DNA from: Paratinospora sagittata
Lineage: Eukaryota > Streptophyta > Magnoliopsida > Ranunculales > Menispermaceae
DNA: 64,000 nt
Assembly (NCBI GenBank): GCA_035771175.1
Contig: CM069604.1
Coordinates: 17,361,115 to 17,425,114, forward strand
Direction: 5' to 3'
Numbering within the stretch: position 1 is the stretch's first letter; each line of letters begins with the position of its first letter. Both the position numbers and the translations under genes were made by a program. The notes beneath the pieces are model-generated. The model did no database searches, was not told the origin of the DNA, and was given only the letters and a program-made list of their open reading frames with translations. Positions 24,868-36,638 of the stretch are shown piece after piece.

Positions 24868-27707
24868 ATTTTGACCCATAGTGTATCCTATACGTATTCG
24901 TATACGTATGTGTATATGTATTTTGATGCTCGAAGTACGTAAGTTCGAGTGTCTTTGCATGATTTTAGATCATAAAGGGTGCGCATGAAATTTCGGAACC
25001 ATCGGAGACCCGTTCGACGTCAAAACATTTCAAAAACAATGTTTTGGATCCAGTGGAGCTTTCTCCATGGAGGAAGAAATTTCTGTCACAACTTACAACA
25101 ATGGTTTGATCTCCTAGATCCGTTGTCTGATTGGGCTGAAATTTTGTCAGCTCATTCTTATATGATAGATCTTCATTATGAACGGTGAAGATCTTGATTG
25201 GAGTTACCTACTTTGAGTTATAAGACCCAAAACACTGTTTCACGGATTCTGGGATTTTCTTACGCAATTTTGATCAAACAGTTAGACCTCACAATCCCAC
25301 CGATGGATTGCGCCTAAAATTTACCAGAATGTTGATAACGTACGCCTTCAACGTTTGAACGGTTAAGATGTTAAACGTGAGTGCATTTTGTAATAAATAG
25401 ACTATCTAAGTTCAAGTATTGTAACAGGAAATCTGAGTTTTTGATAGTTTTGACAACTTTTAGTTGTGGGCCTAAGCTTATCTATTTAAGCAACCAAAAC
25501 GGGATTTTAGGCTCATTTGCTCATTTCTCAGCCAGGAAAGAGAGAAAGGAGCTGGAGAGGAGAAAAGGAGAGGAAAGTTAGGGTTTGGTGATTTCTTGCT
25601 CAAGAACACCTAAGGTTTGCATTTTTCCTCCATTTCTTCCTTGAATCTCTCTATTAGTTGCATGATAGCTTTATTTTGAGCATGAGGGTTTCATTTTGAT
25701 GCATGCATTGTGATGAACCTTGGATGGGTGGAAGACCAAAGTTGGAGTTGAGTCTTACATATCACATATGTGTGATTAGAGAGTGCAAGGAGTACACTAA
25801 TGGTGAAAGCCCCATTTTCTAGCAAGAAATTGGAAGGTTTAGTTCAAATGACCTATACTTAGTTTATGGCCTTAGACTTTTTCAAAATGTTTGCATGTCA
25901 ACTATGTTGATCTAGTGGCCATTGTGGATGATTCCATGTTGCAAGATCAGTAAAATTCATGGTTGAACATGGTGGCCTAGTGTAAAATTGGCAATAGGGC
26001 ATATGTATGAAAATTTCCAGATTTGGGGCTTTTGATGCTCTTGATATAAAATCTGGAAAATTATGCAATGTAGGTCTAATTAGACATGATTAGAGTTTTT
26101 TTGATGATTGAATTCAGTGGGTTCTCATAATGGACACCCTAAGGTTGACTAATTTTGATCTAGGCTAAGTATTTGGTAATTTTGCATGTAATTTGAGGAT
26201 TTTGCCCAAATTAGAAGTTTTCACCCAAAGCAAGTCAATTTGTGAAATTGACTTGGGGATTGTTTAATTGGACCCAAATTAAGTAGAATCATGGGTTTAA
26301 AATGTTAGAACCTATGTTAAATTGATATGACTTAGTTCATTTTGACCTTATGTTTTATATTAGCCTAATTGAGGATTTTGACCAAGACTTAGTCAATTGA
26401 TGAAATTGACTTGATGTATAGTCTAATTGACCCTAATTATAATTGAATTTTATGTATATTAGTGGTTGGATCATGGGATCACCCTATTACATTCAATTTA
26501 GGTCAATCTTAGTTTAATTGAGTCTAAATGATCAAGTTGGGCAATATGGGAATTGGCTCAAGGGGGTAATCAATTTAGAATCTAATTGACTTTAGATCGG
26601 GTTTGAACATGGGGTTTTGACACACTTTATGACTGATTTTCAGTTGTGTGAACCATGTTATTTCCAGGTCTTGTGATTGATCTTGAACCCGTTTAGTCAA
26701 TTGGAGAGTTTTGGCAATTGGATTGGCTAGGCTTAGCCAATCAAGTGTGAGTGTTCTTTTACTTTTGGATTATTTATATGTGGCATTGTAGTATAGAAAT
26801 GTTTTAATTGCTTATGTATGATGGTATGCATGTTTTAATATTCCATGAAATTCATTTGAGCATAATTCATTGGGATGACAATTTGGGTTGAGGCCCCTAG
26901 TTGGAATTTCCTCTTTTTGGGAATTCTCGTAAGTCTAGCGGCGATCCCAGTTGTGTACCTGGCAGAGGGTTTTATGCCTTGTGTATGGGTAGGTTTGTTT
27001 AAATTAATCCTACGTGCTGCTCGACCCCATAAACCCTATTAGAATACGAGTATTGTGTGTGTGTTCAGGCGCTGTGTGTCGCGCACCAGGCCTTGAAACC
27101 CCCATACTCAGGAGGTGTTAGGATTGCATGAGCATGACTACAAAATGTTATGCATCGTCTTATGTATGACTTGATGCATTATGTTAGCATGTATGTAATA
27201 TATTTTGTCATCATGACATTTCAACTGTTTTATGATCTTACCATGGTTTATAAATGCACGTATATGCCACTTGTAAATAACATTCACTGAGCTGGCTGTA
27301 GCTCACACCTCACCATCTTCTTTCAGGATCTGATAGAAAAGGAAAAGGGAAGGCTTGACTGCGGAGCGTCCCTTGTTTTTGTTTCATGTAGGTGTTGTAC
27401 ATTTAGTTTTGTATTTTGATAATTATGTACATGATAACACCTAGTAATTGTATATTTAACACATAGTTGGGATGTGTTGGGTTTTGTATCATTTTGAAGA
27501 CTCTGGAATTTTATGTTTGTAAAACTTTGGAGAAGTAATATTTTATTTCATTATGATCATGATAGTTGGTTGTTAATGATGTACTTTCATTTCTTTTTGG
27601 GGATTCGTATATGTATTTTAGGCTGACGGGACGTCGGGTGTACCGACGGAGGGTATACTCGGAGGTTCCTGTGCCGGTCATGACGTCACGTATAGTGGGT
27701 CGTGACA
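24868..27707 (+). mobile_element. Solo LTR B (same family as A, 5' tip missing)
   Basis: About 2840 bp that closely matches solo LTR A, from ATTTTGACCCATAGTGTA to GGTCGTGACA. The first 29 or so bp of the LTR (TGTAGCACCC...GACGTC) are missing. Around the left junction, GGGTC of the host runs into the LTR's GTCATTTTGACCC, so GTC is shared by both. The host sequence resumes at 27708 (TCCCACCTGTCGGG), matching E1's 18290-18315 inverted. No clean target duplication remains. Confidence 0.9.
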
Positions 27708-27800
27708 TCCCACCTGTCGGGAAATCGATACCTTCGGTTGCCCTTTTTCTTTGTTGTTTTGTCTCTTCGTTTTGCATTCTTTTTTGTTTTTTTTTTTAAG

Positions 27801-29324
27801 GCCGACGCACAATTCCTTTCATCAAGGCGATTTACCGTTTGTATATTCGGGGTAGGGCCTTCCTTCTTTATCAAGGCAATTTTCTGGCGAGACTTTCCTC
27901 CAGTATCTTTTTCTCTGGTCACTATTCCCCTCTTCGCTGCTAAGAACATCTACCGAACCCCAACTTTGTCGAGCCGTTGGTCGAAGTTTCTTTTCTATTT
28001 ATTTCCTTCTTGGTGGTCAAGGAGGGAAGAAGAGTTATGTCAAGAAGAGTTGTTATCTTGCCAAGAAATGTCGCGGCTTAACATGGGCTTTGGCGTTGTC
28101 GAGAGGTAGTTTGCCAAGGCTATAATGAGAGCTCATCAGGAGAAGGTGGCAAGTCCTTCTTCTTCCGTCGATCTTCCCGTTATACCAGTTTTGCCCTGAG
28201 GTGTCTTGCCAGAACCTTAAGATACCTCCGTTGAGTTTTCTGAGGGGTACCCGGCTCAACTCCCCTCCTTTGCGGACTTCAACACAGATGCCAGGGTGAA
28301 ACGGGCTAAACTTAGTGGTCTTGAATTTTCTTTTGCTGGGTACCGAGTCAGGTGTCCGCAGGATGTTGCTGAGAAGGCGCATAAGAACACATATGCTCTC
28401 AACCTCAAATAGTGTGTAACCAATGCAGTAGGTGTATATATATGCATTTATTTATTTAGTATTATTATTATTATTATTATTTTATTCATTATTATTATTA
28501 TTATTTATTTATTTATTTTTTGTACTGCATCTCATTTCCTTGGTCCTTCTGTCGCGGTGCGTTGGTGCACAGGTTGCCGTGGACGCTCTGGTCACCCTGA
28601 AACAAGTTGAGCAGGCGATAGCTTGCAATGAGGCAGATAGTTCTTAGAAAGATTTCGAGATTATCGGCCTGAGGAGTAAGTTGGCAGGTTATGCGAGAGA
28701 ATTGATTGTCAAGGAGGCAAAGTGGCGTGCTCTTTGTGACCAGAAAAAGTAAAAGACTAAATTTCTTGAAGCGCATTGACCATAAAAGGTGTCGAGCTCG
28801 AGGAAGAGCGCGACGGGACAATGAGGGTAGATGACGAGATTCTATCCGAATTTAAAGGTTCTGTGGAGTTTGGATTACTGCAACAACAACGGTATATGCA
28901 AGGCGCCTATGATGCTATGTATGATGTTAGTGAGTTCTACAAGGATCGCATTGACATCTCATTATTTCTTGCGGCAAAGAGGCAGGGGGAAGCTGTACAA
29001 AAGGCTAGGGAAGAGGGGGCGGTGAAAACCAGACAACAAGCTAAGACAGACCGACTTATGGCTCTGGTGCTTGAAAAGGCAAGACTCGGGTTGTGGAGGA
29101 GGCAAGACCGGCTAGAGATAGAGCCAATACCACAATTATTGAGAAAGCCATGGCTCCTGTTGCTGAGCCTCCTCGAGCATCGATTGCTCCTCAAAAAGCT
29201 ACAACACTAGGCTAGGAGAAAGTCAAAATGTCAATAGTTCTTAAAACCCAAAAGGGTCCTTCTGAAATAGGTACTTCGGTATTTCGGTAGTTTTGGCAAT
29301 CCCCGTGAAACTCGCAATCCTTGA
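27801..29324 (+). pseudogene. E6 antisense gene (aORF) with intron
   Basis: Starts after a pyrimidine tract ending in TTTAAG at 27800. It reads ADAQFLSSRRFTVCIFGVG, FWRDFPPVSFSLVTIPLF, MSRLNMGFGVVER, ARVKRAKLSGLEFSFAG, DVAEKAHKNTYALNLK. An intron-like gap at about 28431-28572 ends in TTGGTGCACAG. Then VAVDALVTLKQVEQAIACNEADSS, KLAGYARELIVKEAKWRALCDQ, DEILSEFKGSVEFGLLQQQ, FLAAKRQGEAVQKAREEGAV and a Ser/Pro-rich tail to TGA 29322-29324. Several single stops (near 28108, 28198, 28220, 28411 and 28648) and a frameshift near 28770 disable it. It lies convergent to pol in the same element. The C-terminal half is predicted helical or coiled coil. Family uncertain; function unknown. Confidence 0.6.
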
Positions 29325-29481
29325 AATCAAAGGCGTTTTGTGGAACTTTGGTCGAAAGTCTGTGTTTTTGTGTGCCTTATCTGGGAATGGGACATAGTTG
29401 GTGTAAAACTAATTTTTGTAGTTGAATTGTTGGCATATTAGATAATTTCATTAATAAGTGAATGATAAACACATCACATTA
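29325..29481 (-). other. E6 spacer between antisense gene and pol
   Basis: Counterpart of 3629-3782. Short and noncoding; holds the two convergent gene ends. Confidence 0.6.
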
Positions 29482-31675
29482 TTAATTACTGCTAAGAAAC
29501 AAATCAGGGTATTTTTGTTTGATTCTTTCTTCTAGTTCCCAGGTTGTGTTCCTCTATTCCGTGGTGATCCCAAAGTACTTTTACTAATGGAATACTACGA
29601 CACCTTAGTTCTTGAGTTTTTCTATCAAAAAGTTGTACCGCCTTCTCTTGATATTTGTTCCCTTCTTCCATTTGAATTTCGACCAGAGGAATAACATGTG
29701 ATGGGTCAGGACGGTACTGCCGAAACATGGATATATGCAAAACGTTATGAACTTTGGACATGGATGGTGGAAGAGATAGCTGATATGCTACTTTGCCAAT
29801 ACGTTTGATTATCTCAAATGGGACGATATATCCTGGAGAGAGCTTTCCTTTGATCCCGAAACGTTTGACACCCCTTGTTGGTTGGACTTTCAGAAAAACA
29901 TAGTCCCCTGTCTGAAACTCTAGGGGTTGTCTCCGTTTCTCGGCATAGCTCTTTTGACGACTCTGTGCTACACGAAGTCTCTCTTTTACTTGCTTGATTT
30001 TCTCAGAAGCTTCTTGAACTAGTTCTAGCCCTAATTGTGGTTGATCAGCCATGTCTAACCAGCATACCGTAGATCTACAAGGACGACCATAGAGGGCCTG
30101 GTATGGTGCCATGCCAATGCTGGATTGGTAGCTATTGTTGTATGCAAACTCAGCTAAGTGTAAGTGTTTTGCCCATCCATCATGAAAGTTCAAAACGCAA
30201 CATCGCAGCATATCTTCTAAAATCTGGATCAACCGTTCTGATTGCTCATCAGTTTGAGGGTGAAAAGTTGTGCTCATGGTAATTTTGGTGCCCATTTTAT
30301 TCTGGAAGCTTTGCCAAAAGTTTGACGTGAATCGAGGGTCTCGATCACTGACGATCATGAGGGGTATGCCATGAAGGCGTACGATCTTTTTTTCATACAA
30401 TTCAGCTAATTGGGCAGGGTTAACCTTGAACTTTATTGGTATGAAATGTGCAGCCTTTGTAAGTCGGTCAATGATAACCCAAATTGCATCTTGCCCTTTG
30501 TTATTCCGGGGTAAGGTTGTGACAAAGTCCATTGCTATATTCTCCCACTTCCATTCTCCTATAGGTAAAGGTTGGAGAAGTCCAGAAGGAAGTCTGTGCT
30601 TCGTTTTCACTTACTAACAGGTAAGGCATCTGGCAACAAATTTTGCAATGGCCTTCTTCATTCTAGAGAACCAAAATTTCGCTTGACATCTTTATACATT
30701 TTGTCTCCCCCGGGATGCATAGCAAATCTAGAGCAATGCATTTCGGTGAGCACTTCCTTTCGAACTTCAAATTCGTTTGGTATGCACAAACATTTCTTGT
30801 AGAGAACTATTCCTTCATCAGAGATAGACCAGTGTGGAATTTCTTGTTCATTCTGAATAAGTTCTCGTTTATCCATCAATTCAGGATCGTTGGCTTGTGC
30901 AGCTGAGATCTTTCGAATAAGCTCAGAGTTCGCTGCCAGTTGGGCAAGTCATGGTGACCTTCCCTCCTCAATGAGCTGTAAGTTATAGTCCTCAATCTCA
31001 GTAGCCAACTTCCATGTTTCAAATTGAGGATACAGGCTGCGACATATGACTTGCTGCTCAGAGCATCAACCACCACGTTGGCTTTACCTGGATGATATTG
31101 GAGTTGAAAGTCGTAGTCTTTCAAAAATTTCAACCATCTTCTTTGGCAGAGGTTTAGGTCTCTCTGAGTGTAGATGTACTTGAGGCTTTTGTGATCAAAG
31201 AACACTTAAAACCATTCACCGTATATGTAGTGATGCCGTAACTTCAGTGTGAATATGACAGCTGCAAGTTTCAAGTCATGCGTTGGGTAATTACCCTCAT
31301 GAATTTTTAGTTGCCTGGAAGCATATGCAACAACTTGGCCATCTTGCATTAGTACTGCACCTAAGCCTTGAAGAGTGGCGTCGGTGTATAGTAAAAATCC
31401 AACTCCATTTCGTGGAGTGATTAGTATTGGTGCTGTTGTGAGACCATTTTTCAATTCCTGAAATGGTGATTCACAGGCTGCATTCTAGATGAATCGTGTG
31501 TCCTTTCGAGTTAGTTTTGTCATTGGTTAGGCAATCTTGAAAAGTCTTTGATGAAGCGTCTGTAATAGCCAACCAAACCGAGAAAACTCTGAATTTGAGT
31601 AACTGTGGTAGGTTGCTTCCAGTTTAATATTGCTTCAACTTTTGAATGATCAACTTCAATGCCATTGCCTGAAAC
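29482..31675 (-). pseudogene. E6 pol, C-terminal half (RNase H, integrase, chromodomain)
   Basis: Minus strand: RNase H ([16 protein letters not shown]) near 31395; [13 protein letters not shown] near 31090; integrase from about 30790 with VIIDRLTKAAHFIP near 30470, [15 protein letters not shown] near 30330 and QTDEQSERLIQ near 30255 (catalytic Glu retained); a long open run from 30610 to near the end; and a chromodomain-like tail. Just before the end a 1-2 base change turns EEATWELEE into EEHNLGTRR. The stop in the ancestral frame is TAA at 29482-29484. The RT part is on the other side of solo LTR D. Confidence 0.92.
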
Positions 31676-33213
31676 TAATAGCGTAAATTTAAATTTGCAA
31701 GTGTACGAATTATCAAGTTATAATACCCATGGTGAGTGGGTTATTGTATCCACAGAGAAAGTAATTTTACTAAGCTTAATTCTCAATTCTACAATGATTA
31801 ATGGTTTTATCTAGGTGATAAAAAGTGGAGTGAATTAACTGATAAAATGCAAATTAAATAAAGGCAAATAAAAACAAACAAAATAAATGGAAATTGGAGA
31901 GAAATCAATGCATTTATAGCTCTAGAGTTTAGATCTCACTATGTTGTCTCTCATGATTTCTAATAATTGTGTTAATGAATTAATTTCTGAAATTTATAAA
32001 TCCTGAATCCTTTTTCATTCAAACCCCTCTCTTGAGTGATAGCTTAAATATCTACTCTCAATCTATCAATTCCCTCTCTCGAGTGGTAAACCTTTAGATC
32101 CAGAATGCCTTAGGTTTTATGATTCATTTTAATGGATTTCAAAAGGTTTTGTTGGTCTCTCGACTCATTACTCTACCCTAGGTTACAAATCCCTTGATCA
32201 AATTCGATATCCCCTCTCTCGAGTGATAGAAACCAAATCTAAGTTCATTCAAAAATTGATCAGCAATTTGAAAGCATTAAGCATGGAGAATCATAAATAA
32301 ACCCAAAAGATTATTCAAAAACACACAAACAATGACTCAATCACAAGATCCAACAAAGCTAAATCAAATCTCTAGATTATCTATTTAGTTCATAATCAAA
32401 TCCATAGATACAAGAGAAAGAGTTAAAGAAGAAAACATGGAACCAAACTAAGATTAGAAGATAAATGAAGAAACCCCCTTTGTCAATGGTGAACTCTCAT
32501 TCTTCTTCTTGTCTCGAACCTGCAACTTTTCTTCTTCTTCAATCCTTCTTTTGCCTCTCCTTCAAAAACCCTAACCTATTTCTATTCTCTACAACTGCTT
32601 CCTCCCCCTAAACTAAGATAAGATCGATCCCCTTATAAAACCCTAAAAAGCCAATTTATAAATCAAAATGCAAAAAGACAAAAACAACCTCAACGCACAA
32701 AGGGCACAAGTTGCCTCAGTAGCGCCGCCCCTCTATCGGAGCCCCGCGGCGCTTCCAGACAACACTTATTCTGCTTTTTTACTTTCCCATTTTTAAGGCT
32801 GCCAAGTGGCTCTTCTTTTTGCAACATGGATCCACATTCAAATATCTTTGTTTTCCTACAAAACAAAACACAAAACACAAGTAAATGATTTATACTATCT
32901 GCAAGTGTGTATTAACATGTATAATTATATATGTACTATGTATAGCTCGTAAAATATTAACAAAATTAATATAAAAAGGATGCAATTGACTTTAGGAAAA
33001 CTACCTAAAAATTATTCTTCTTATCCTAAACTAGCCTAATGTATTTATTCATGAAAATCACTAAAACTAACTTATAAAACTCCTAAAAATATCTAAATGA
33101 ACCCAAAACACTAAATGAACAAATTAATGCAAATATATCTAAAAACTAACTAAATGCACCTAAAAACCTATGAAATTAACATGTAAAATACTAATCTAAA
33201 ACTCCACTTATCA
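31676..33213 (-). mobile_element. Solo LTR D, same family as the LTR at 36639-38187
   Basis: 1538 bp, reverse orientation. Its start (TGATAAGTGGAGTTTTAG) is at 33213 and its end (ACGCTATTA, for canonical TATCA) at 31676. Flanks are GAAAC (31671-31675) and AAAAC (33214-33218), a 5-bp duplication with one mismatch, within the RT coding region. The empty site is seen in E1 near 1430. Contains the CTCTCGAGTGATAG motif several times, as in the 36639 copy. No internal sequence. Confidence 0.93.
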
Positions 33214-34564
33214 AAAACTACATGACCTAAGAATTGAACTTTCTTCGCCCAAAATTCGCCCTTACTCAATTTTGCATATAATTGATGGTTTCTTAAGGTC
33301 TATAGGACAATCCTTAGATGTATCTTATGGTCTTCCTCTGTTGGTGAATACACCAAGATATCATCTACAAAGACTACCACTTATCAGTCTAAATATGGTC
33401 TGAAGATGCGGTTCATTAAATCCATGAACGCTGCAGGTGCATTTGTTAGACCGAACGACATGACCAAGAACTAGTAATGACCATACCTAGTTATGAAAGT
33501 TGTGTTATTTATGTCTGACTCTCTGATCCAAAGTTGATGATAGCCTGATCATAAATCAATCTTAGAGAAGTATTTGGCATCTCTAAATTGGTCGAACAAG
33601 TCATCGATCCTGGGCAATGGGTATCTGTTCTTGATGGTTGTGTTATTCAACTTGCGATAGTCGATGCAAAGTCGTAACGAACCATCCTTTTTTCGAACAA
33701 ACAGAACTAGAGTGCCCTAGGGTGATGAATTTTTTTTATGAAGCCTGTACTCTCCAATTCCTTCAGTTGTTTGTCCAATTCAACTAGCTCGACATTGGAC
33801 ATTCTGTATGGTGGAATTGAAATGGGTTCGGTTCCAGGTAGCAGTTTAATCTCGAAGTCAAATTCCCGAACTGGGGGTAGGCTAGGAAGGTCATTTAGAA
33901 ATACCATTGGGAATTTAGATAGGACTTTGATGTCGTGTACATCGAGAGGGTATGGTGGTGGTGGCTTATTGTCGTCACTAATGGATAGAGATCGAAGTTT
34001 TGCTTTTAGGAGTGAGACAGTTAAGTTGTGTATACGTTCCCAGTTGCCTTAGATCTTGACTTTTTCTCCGGTAGGTAAGGTTATCTGGACTTGCTTCTTT
34101 ACACAATCGATCTTAGCGTTTAGCGGCGTTAGCCAGTCAATGCCGAGAATGATGTTAAATTTTTCTATGACCAAGAGATCTGTATGGATTATCTGTCTTG
34201 ACATTCTAAGTTCACATCTAGAACGTTTCTTATTAATGTTAATACCAGGTCCTGTTGATGTTGAGACATAGATAATGAAGTTGGTTGGTTCAACTTCCAA
34301 GCGTAATTGTGCTACCAATGAAGAAGATATAAAAGAGTGTGTAGCCCCCGAATCAAACAAGGCATGCACCATTGTATTGAACAAAAGAAATGTACCTTAC
34401 ACTACATTGTTGTCTGGACCGGGTTGTTGTGCGACGGCATACGCTCTGCCTTGTTGCCTTTGACCCTGGTTTTGTTGGTTCTGTCTCTGTTGGGCGTTAG
34501 CAGCAGTTTGGGCTTGTTGGACTGGAAGTGCAGGAACTGGCTGCTGTGGTTGTGGAAGGTGGGG
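33214..34564 (-). pseudogene. E6 pol, N-terminal half (protease and RT)
   Basis: Minus strand: protease with ALFDSGATHSFISS near 34345, ILGIDWLTPLNAKIDC near 34140, RT start ([20 protein letters not shown]) near 33800 and an FVDD box near 33375. Interrupted at 33213 by solo LTR D. Stops and frameshifts occur around 33700-33720 (after KKIHH) and 34050. The fold and order are as in the E1 copy. Confidence 0.92.
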
Positions 34565-35687
34565 GCAAAATTTTTTTACATGGCCCTGTTGGCCGTAGTT
34601 GTAGCAAGTCAGCCTCTGATGTTGAGGCGCTTGTGGTCGGTTCTGTTGGCCACTACTTCTGCCATTGCCATAGCGATGACCACCCCTACCATTGCGGCCT
34701 CCTCTGTTATGATTTTGAAAACTCGGTTGGACAGGGTTAGAAGTCTCAACCGCAGGTACAGTGGCCTCTTATTTTTGAACAGGGGCTAGGAGGGCTGGTT
34801 TTGATTAAAGTAGGGCTTCTTCTTGTTGCCTTGTTGAGTGCCCTGTTAGGAAAACGTTGCAGGTCGTTTTCCCCTATTCTTTCTCTGCTCCTGCTCAGTT
34901 ATCTCCTGCTCAAAGTTTATGGCCTTATCGACAAGCTCCCTATAATTCTTGAGATCCAAGATAAACATGGCCCGTCGGATGTCTGGACGAAGGCCATTTT
35001 AGAATTTTTCAGCCTTATCTTGCTCTGTAGAGATTGTGGAGAGAGAGAAGACTGATAATTCTGTGAATTTTGCAGCATATTATCAGACCGTCATACTGCT
35101 TTGATAGAACCTAGCAAACTCATGGCATTTTTGTCTCTTCACAACATTAGAAAAATATTTGTTAATGAACAATGACTCGAATTCCATCCAAGTCCTGGTT
35201 GTTGTATTGACCCACGGATCCTCCTTTACAGTTTTCCACCAGAGATTTGCTCCCCCAATGAGCTGATATGAAACTAGTGGAATTTTTCTGTCATTGCCGA
35301 CTCTCATAGCCTCTAGAGCATTTTTTTACTCATCTAGCCATTTTTGGGCCTCATCGGCATCCAGGGTGCCCACAAAAGTAATGGGTTGGAGCCTTTTATA
35401 TTTCGTGATATGATCAGTTTGTTTTTCTGAATCAAACTTGATAATGTTTACAGGTGCTTGAACAACAAGCACCTGATTTCATTAAATCCGGCAAACATAT
35501 GTTTCATGCCCGGAGGCATGACAAAAGGTGTAGGTTAGGGTGGCACTGCCTATTCAAAAGTGGTGGCAGTGTCATGAGCGGCCTGTTCTGTCCTTGGCAG
35601 AGGCGGTTCCTGATTTTGTGTTTTAGGAGGTGTTGCCTCTGTTGGACGATTAGTTTTGCATTGCCTTCCTCTTTTTGTAGTTTGCAT
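34565..35687 (-). pseudogene. E6 gag, degraded
   Basis: ATG at 35687 (MQTTKRGRQCKTNRPTEATPP), preceded by a pyrimidine tract and CAG. Capsid part: KIPLVSYQLIGGANLWWKTVKED...FESLFINKYF near 35290-35150. The zinc knuckle at about 34565-34606 has its second Cys changed to Tyr (CYNYGQQGH). The many frame breaks (for example near 35083 and 35307) make it non-functional. Confidence 0.85.
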
Positions 35688-36638
35688 TTTTCTCCACTGG
35701 TAAGGAGAAAATAGAACTCTTCTTTAGAATGCTTCCGTGAAATAAAACCAAGATATAATGTAGGAATGTGATATTCTTAGCAATTCATTGATTAAGAGTT
35801 CTGCAAGTGCTTAATCAACCTAGTTTTCTAGGTATAGTGTAAGGTTTTGATGAGGAGTCAAAGAATTCTTATGAACCTCGTATTTCAGCCAAGGAACAAA
35901 ACAAAATTGGAGCAGTTCATACAATATACTTATATTTAAACCCTTTCAAATATTTTGTTTCGATCTGTTTGAATATACTTACTTCATTTGAAAACTCATA
36001 CGAGTCATAGAATCTCTGAGACTATCCTCAGTAAATGCCCTAATCTAAACGTTCTATCGCATTCCTATGCACCCAAACTCATTTTCTTGGCTTTTTCAAT
36101 TATCTTCCAAGTCTTCATGTCCCGTACCATGAGAATTTGGCGATAAGGGATGTAACCAAGTCAAGTCGTATGAATGCGGTCTCTGGAAACATCACTTGAA
36201 TTGTGGTCCACTAATGGTATCCTCCGAGTTTACTCGTCCCATATCGCGTAAACTTAGTGATAATATTAGTGATTCAACTTTCCTAGATGATTTGTCACAC
36301 AAGGTCATGGATTTTCTTACTTCCAAAATTTTGTCTGGTATCCTCCAATTTTGTTGTGTCCCATACCACTTCCAAAGTTAGTGATACAAAAGAAAATTAA
36401 GGTTGCAAGTTTTCCCACCAAACATAGTCACAAACAAAATTTTCATTCATAAAATTTGATTTTACATCCAGTATCCTAGTGCCTACTATTATTACTTCGC
36501 CTGGTTCTCCAACTTAAAATGTATTTTGACGTGTTCTTCAGAACGATTTTCTGAACATTCTTGGAGTGAAATTTTCAATTAAGGTTTATGCTCTTGTCCT
36601 TTGGACAACATTTTTTTTTAAACTAGCAAAACAAGAAG
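35688..36638 (-). other. E6 leader / ORF0-to-gag spacer
   Basis: Noncoding. Shares with E3 (45148-45900) and E4 (51700-52481) three imperfect repeats of a GGTATGGGAC...AANTTGGNNGATA unit (minus strand; near 36350, 36230 and 36125). Beyond about 36430 only scraps like the end of ORF0 and then a leader-like stretch (TTAAGGTTTATGCTCTTGTC) remain, so ORF0 itself seems to be deleted from this copy. Confidence 0.6.

Larger units (their letters stand above)
20477..36638 (-). mobile_element. E6: same family as E1, opposite orientation, oldest layer
   Basis: Read right to left: leader (36638-35688), gag (35687), pol (to 29482), spacer, antisense gene (on the plus strand), PPT (24468) and a truncated 3' LTR (24467-20477). 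It is interrupted by solo LTRs D, B and A and was entered by E1 at 20476/20477. E1 sits in the 3' LTR, so the missing roughly 690 bp of that LTR should lie beyond E1's 5' end, outside the window. The 5' LTR is missing: at 36638/36639 the sequence switches to an unrelated LTR element. Confidence 0.88.
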
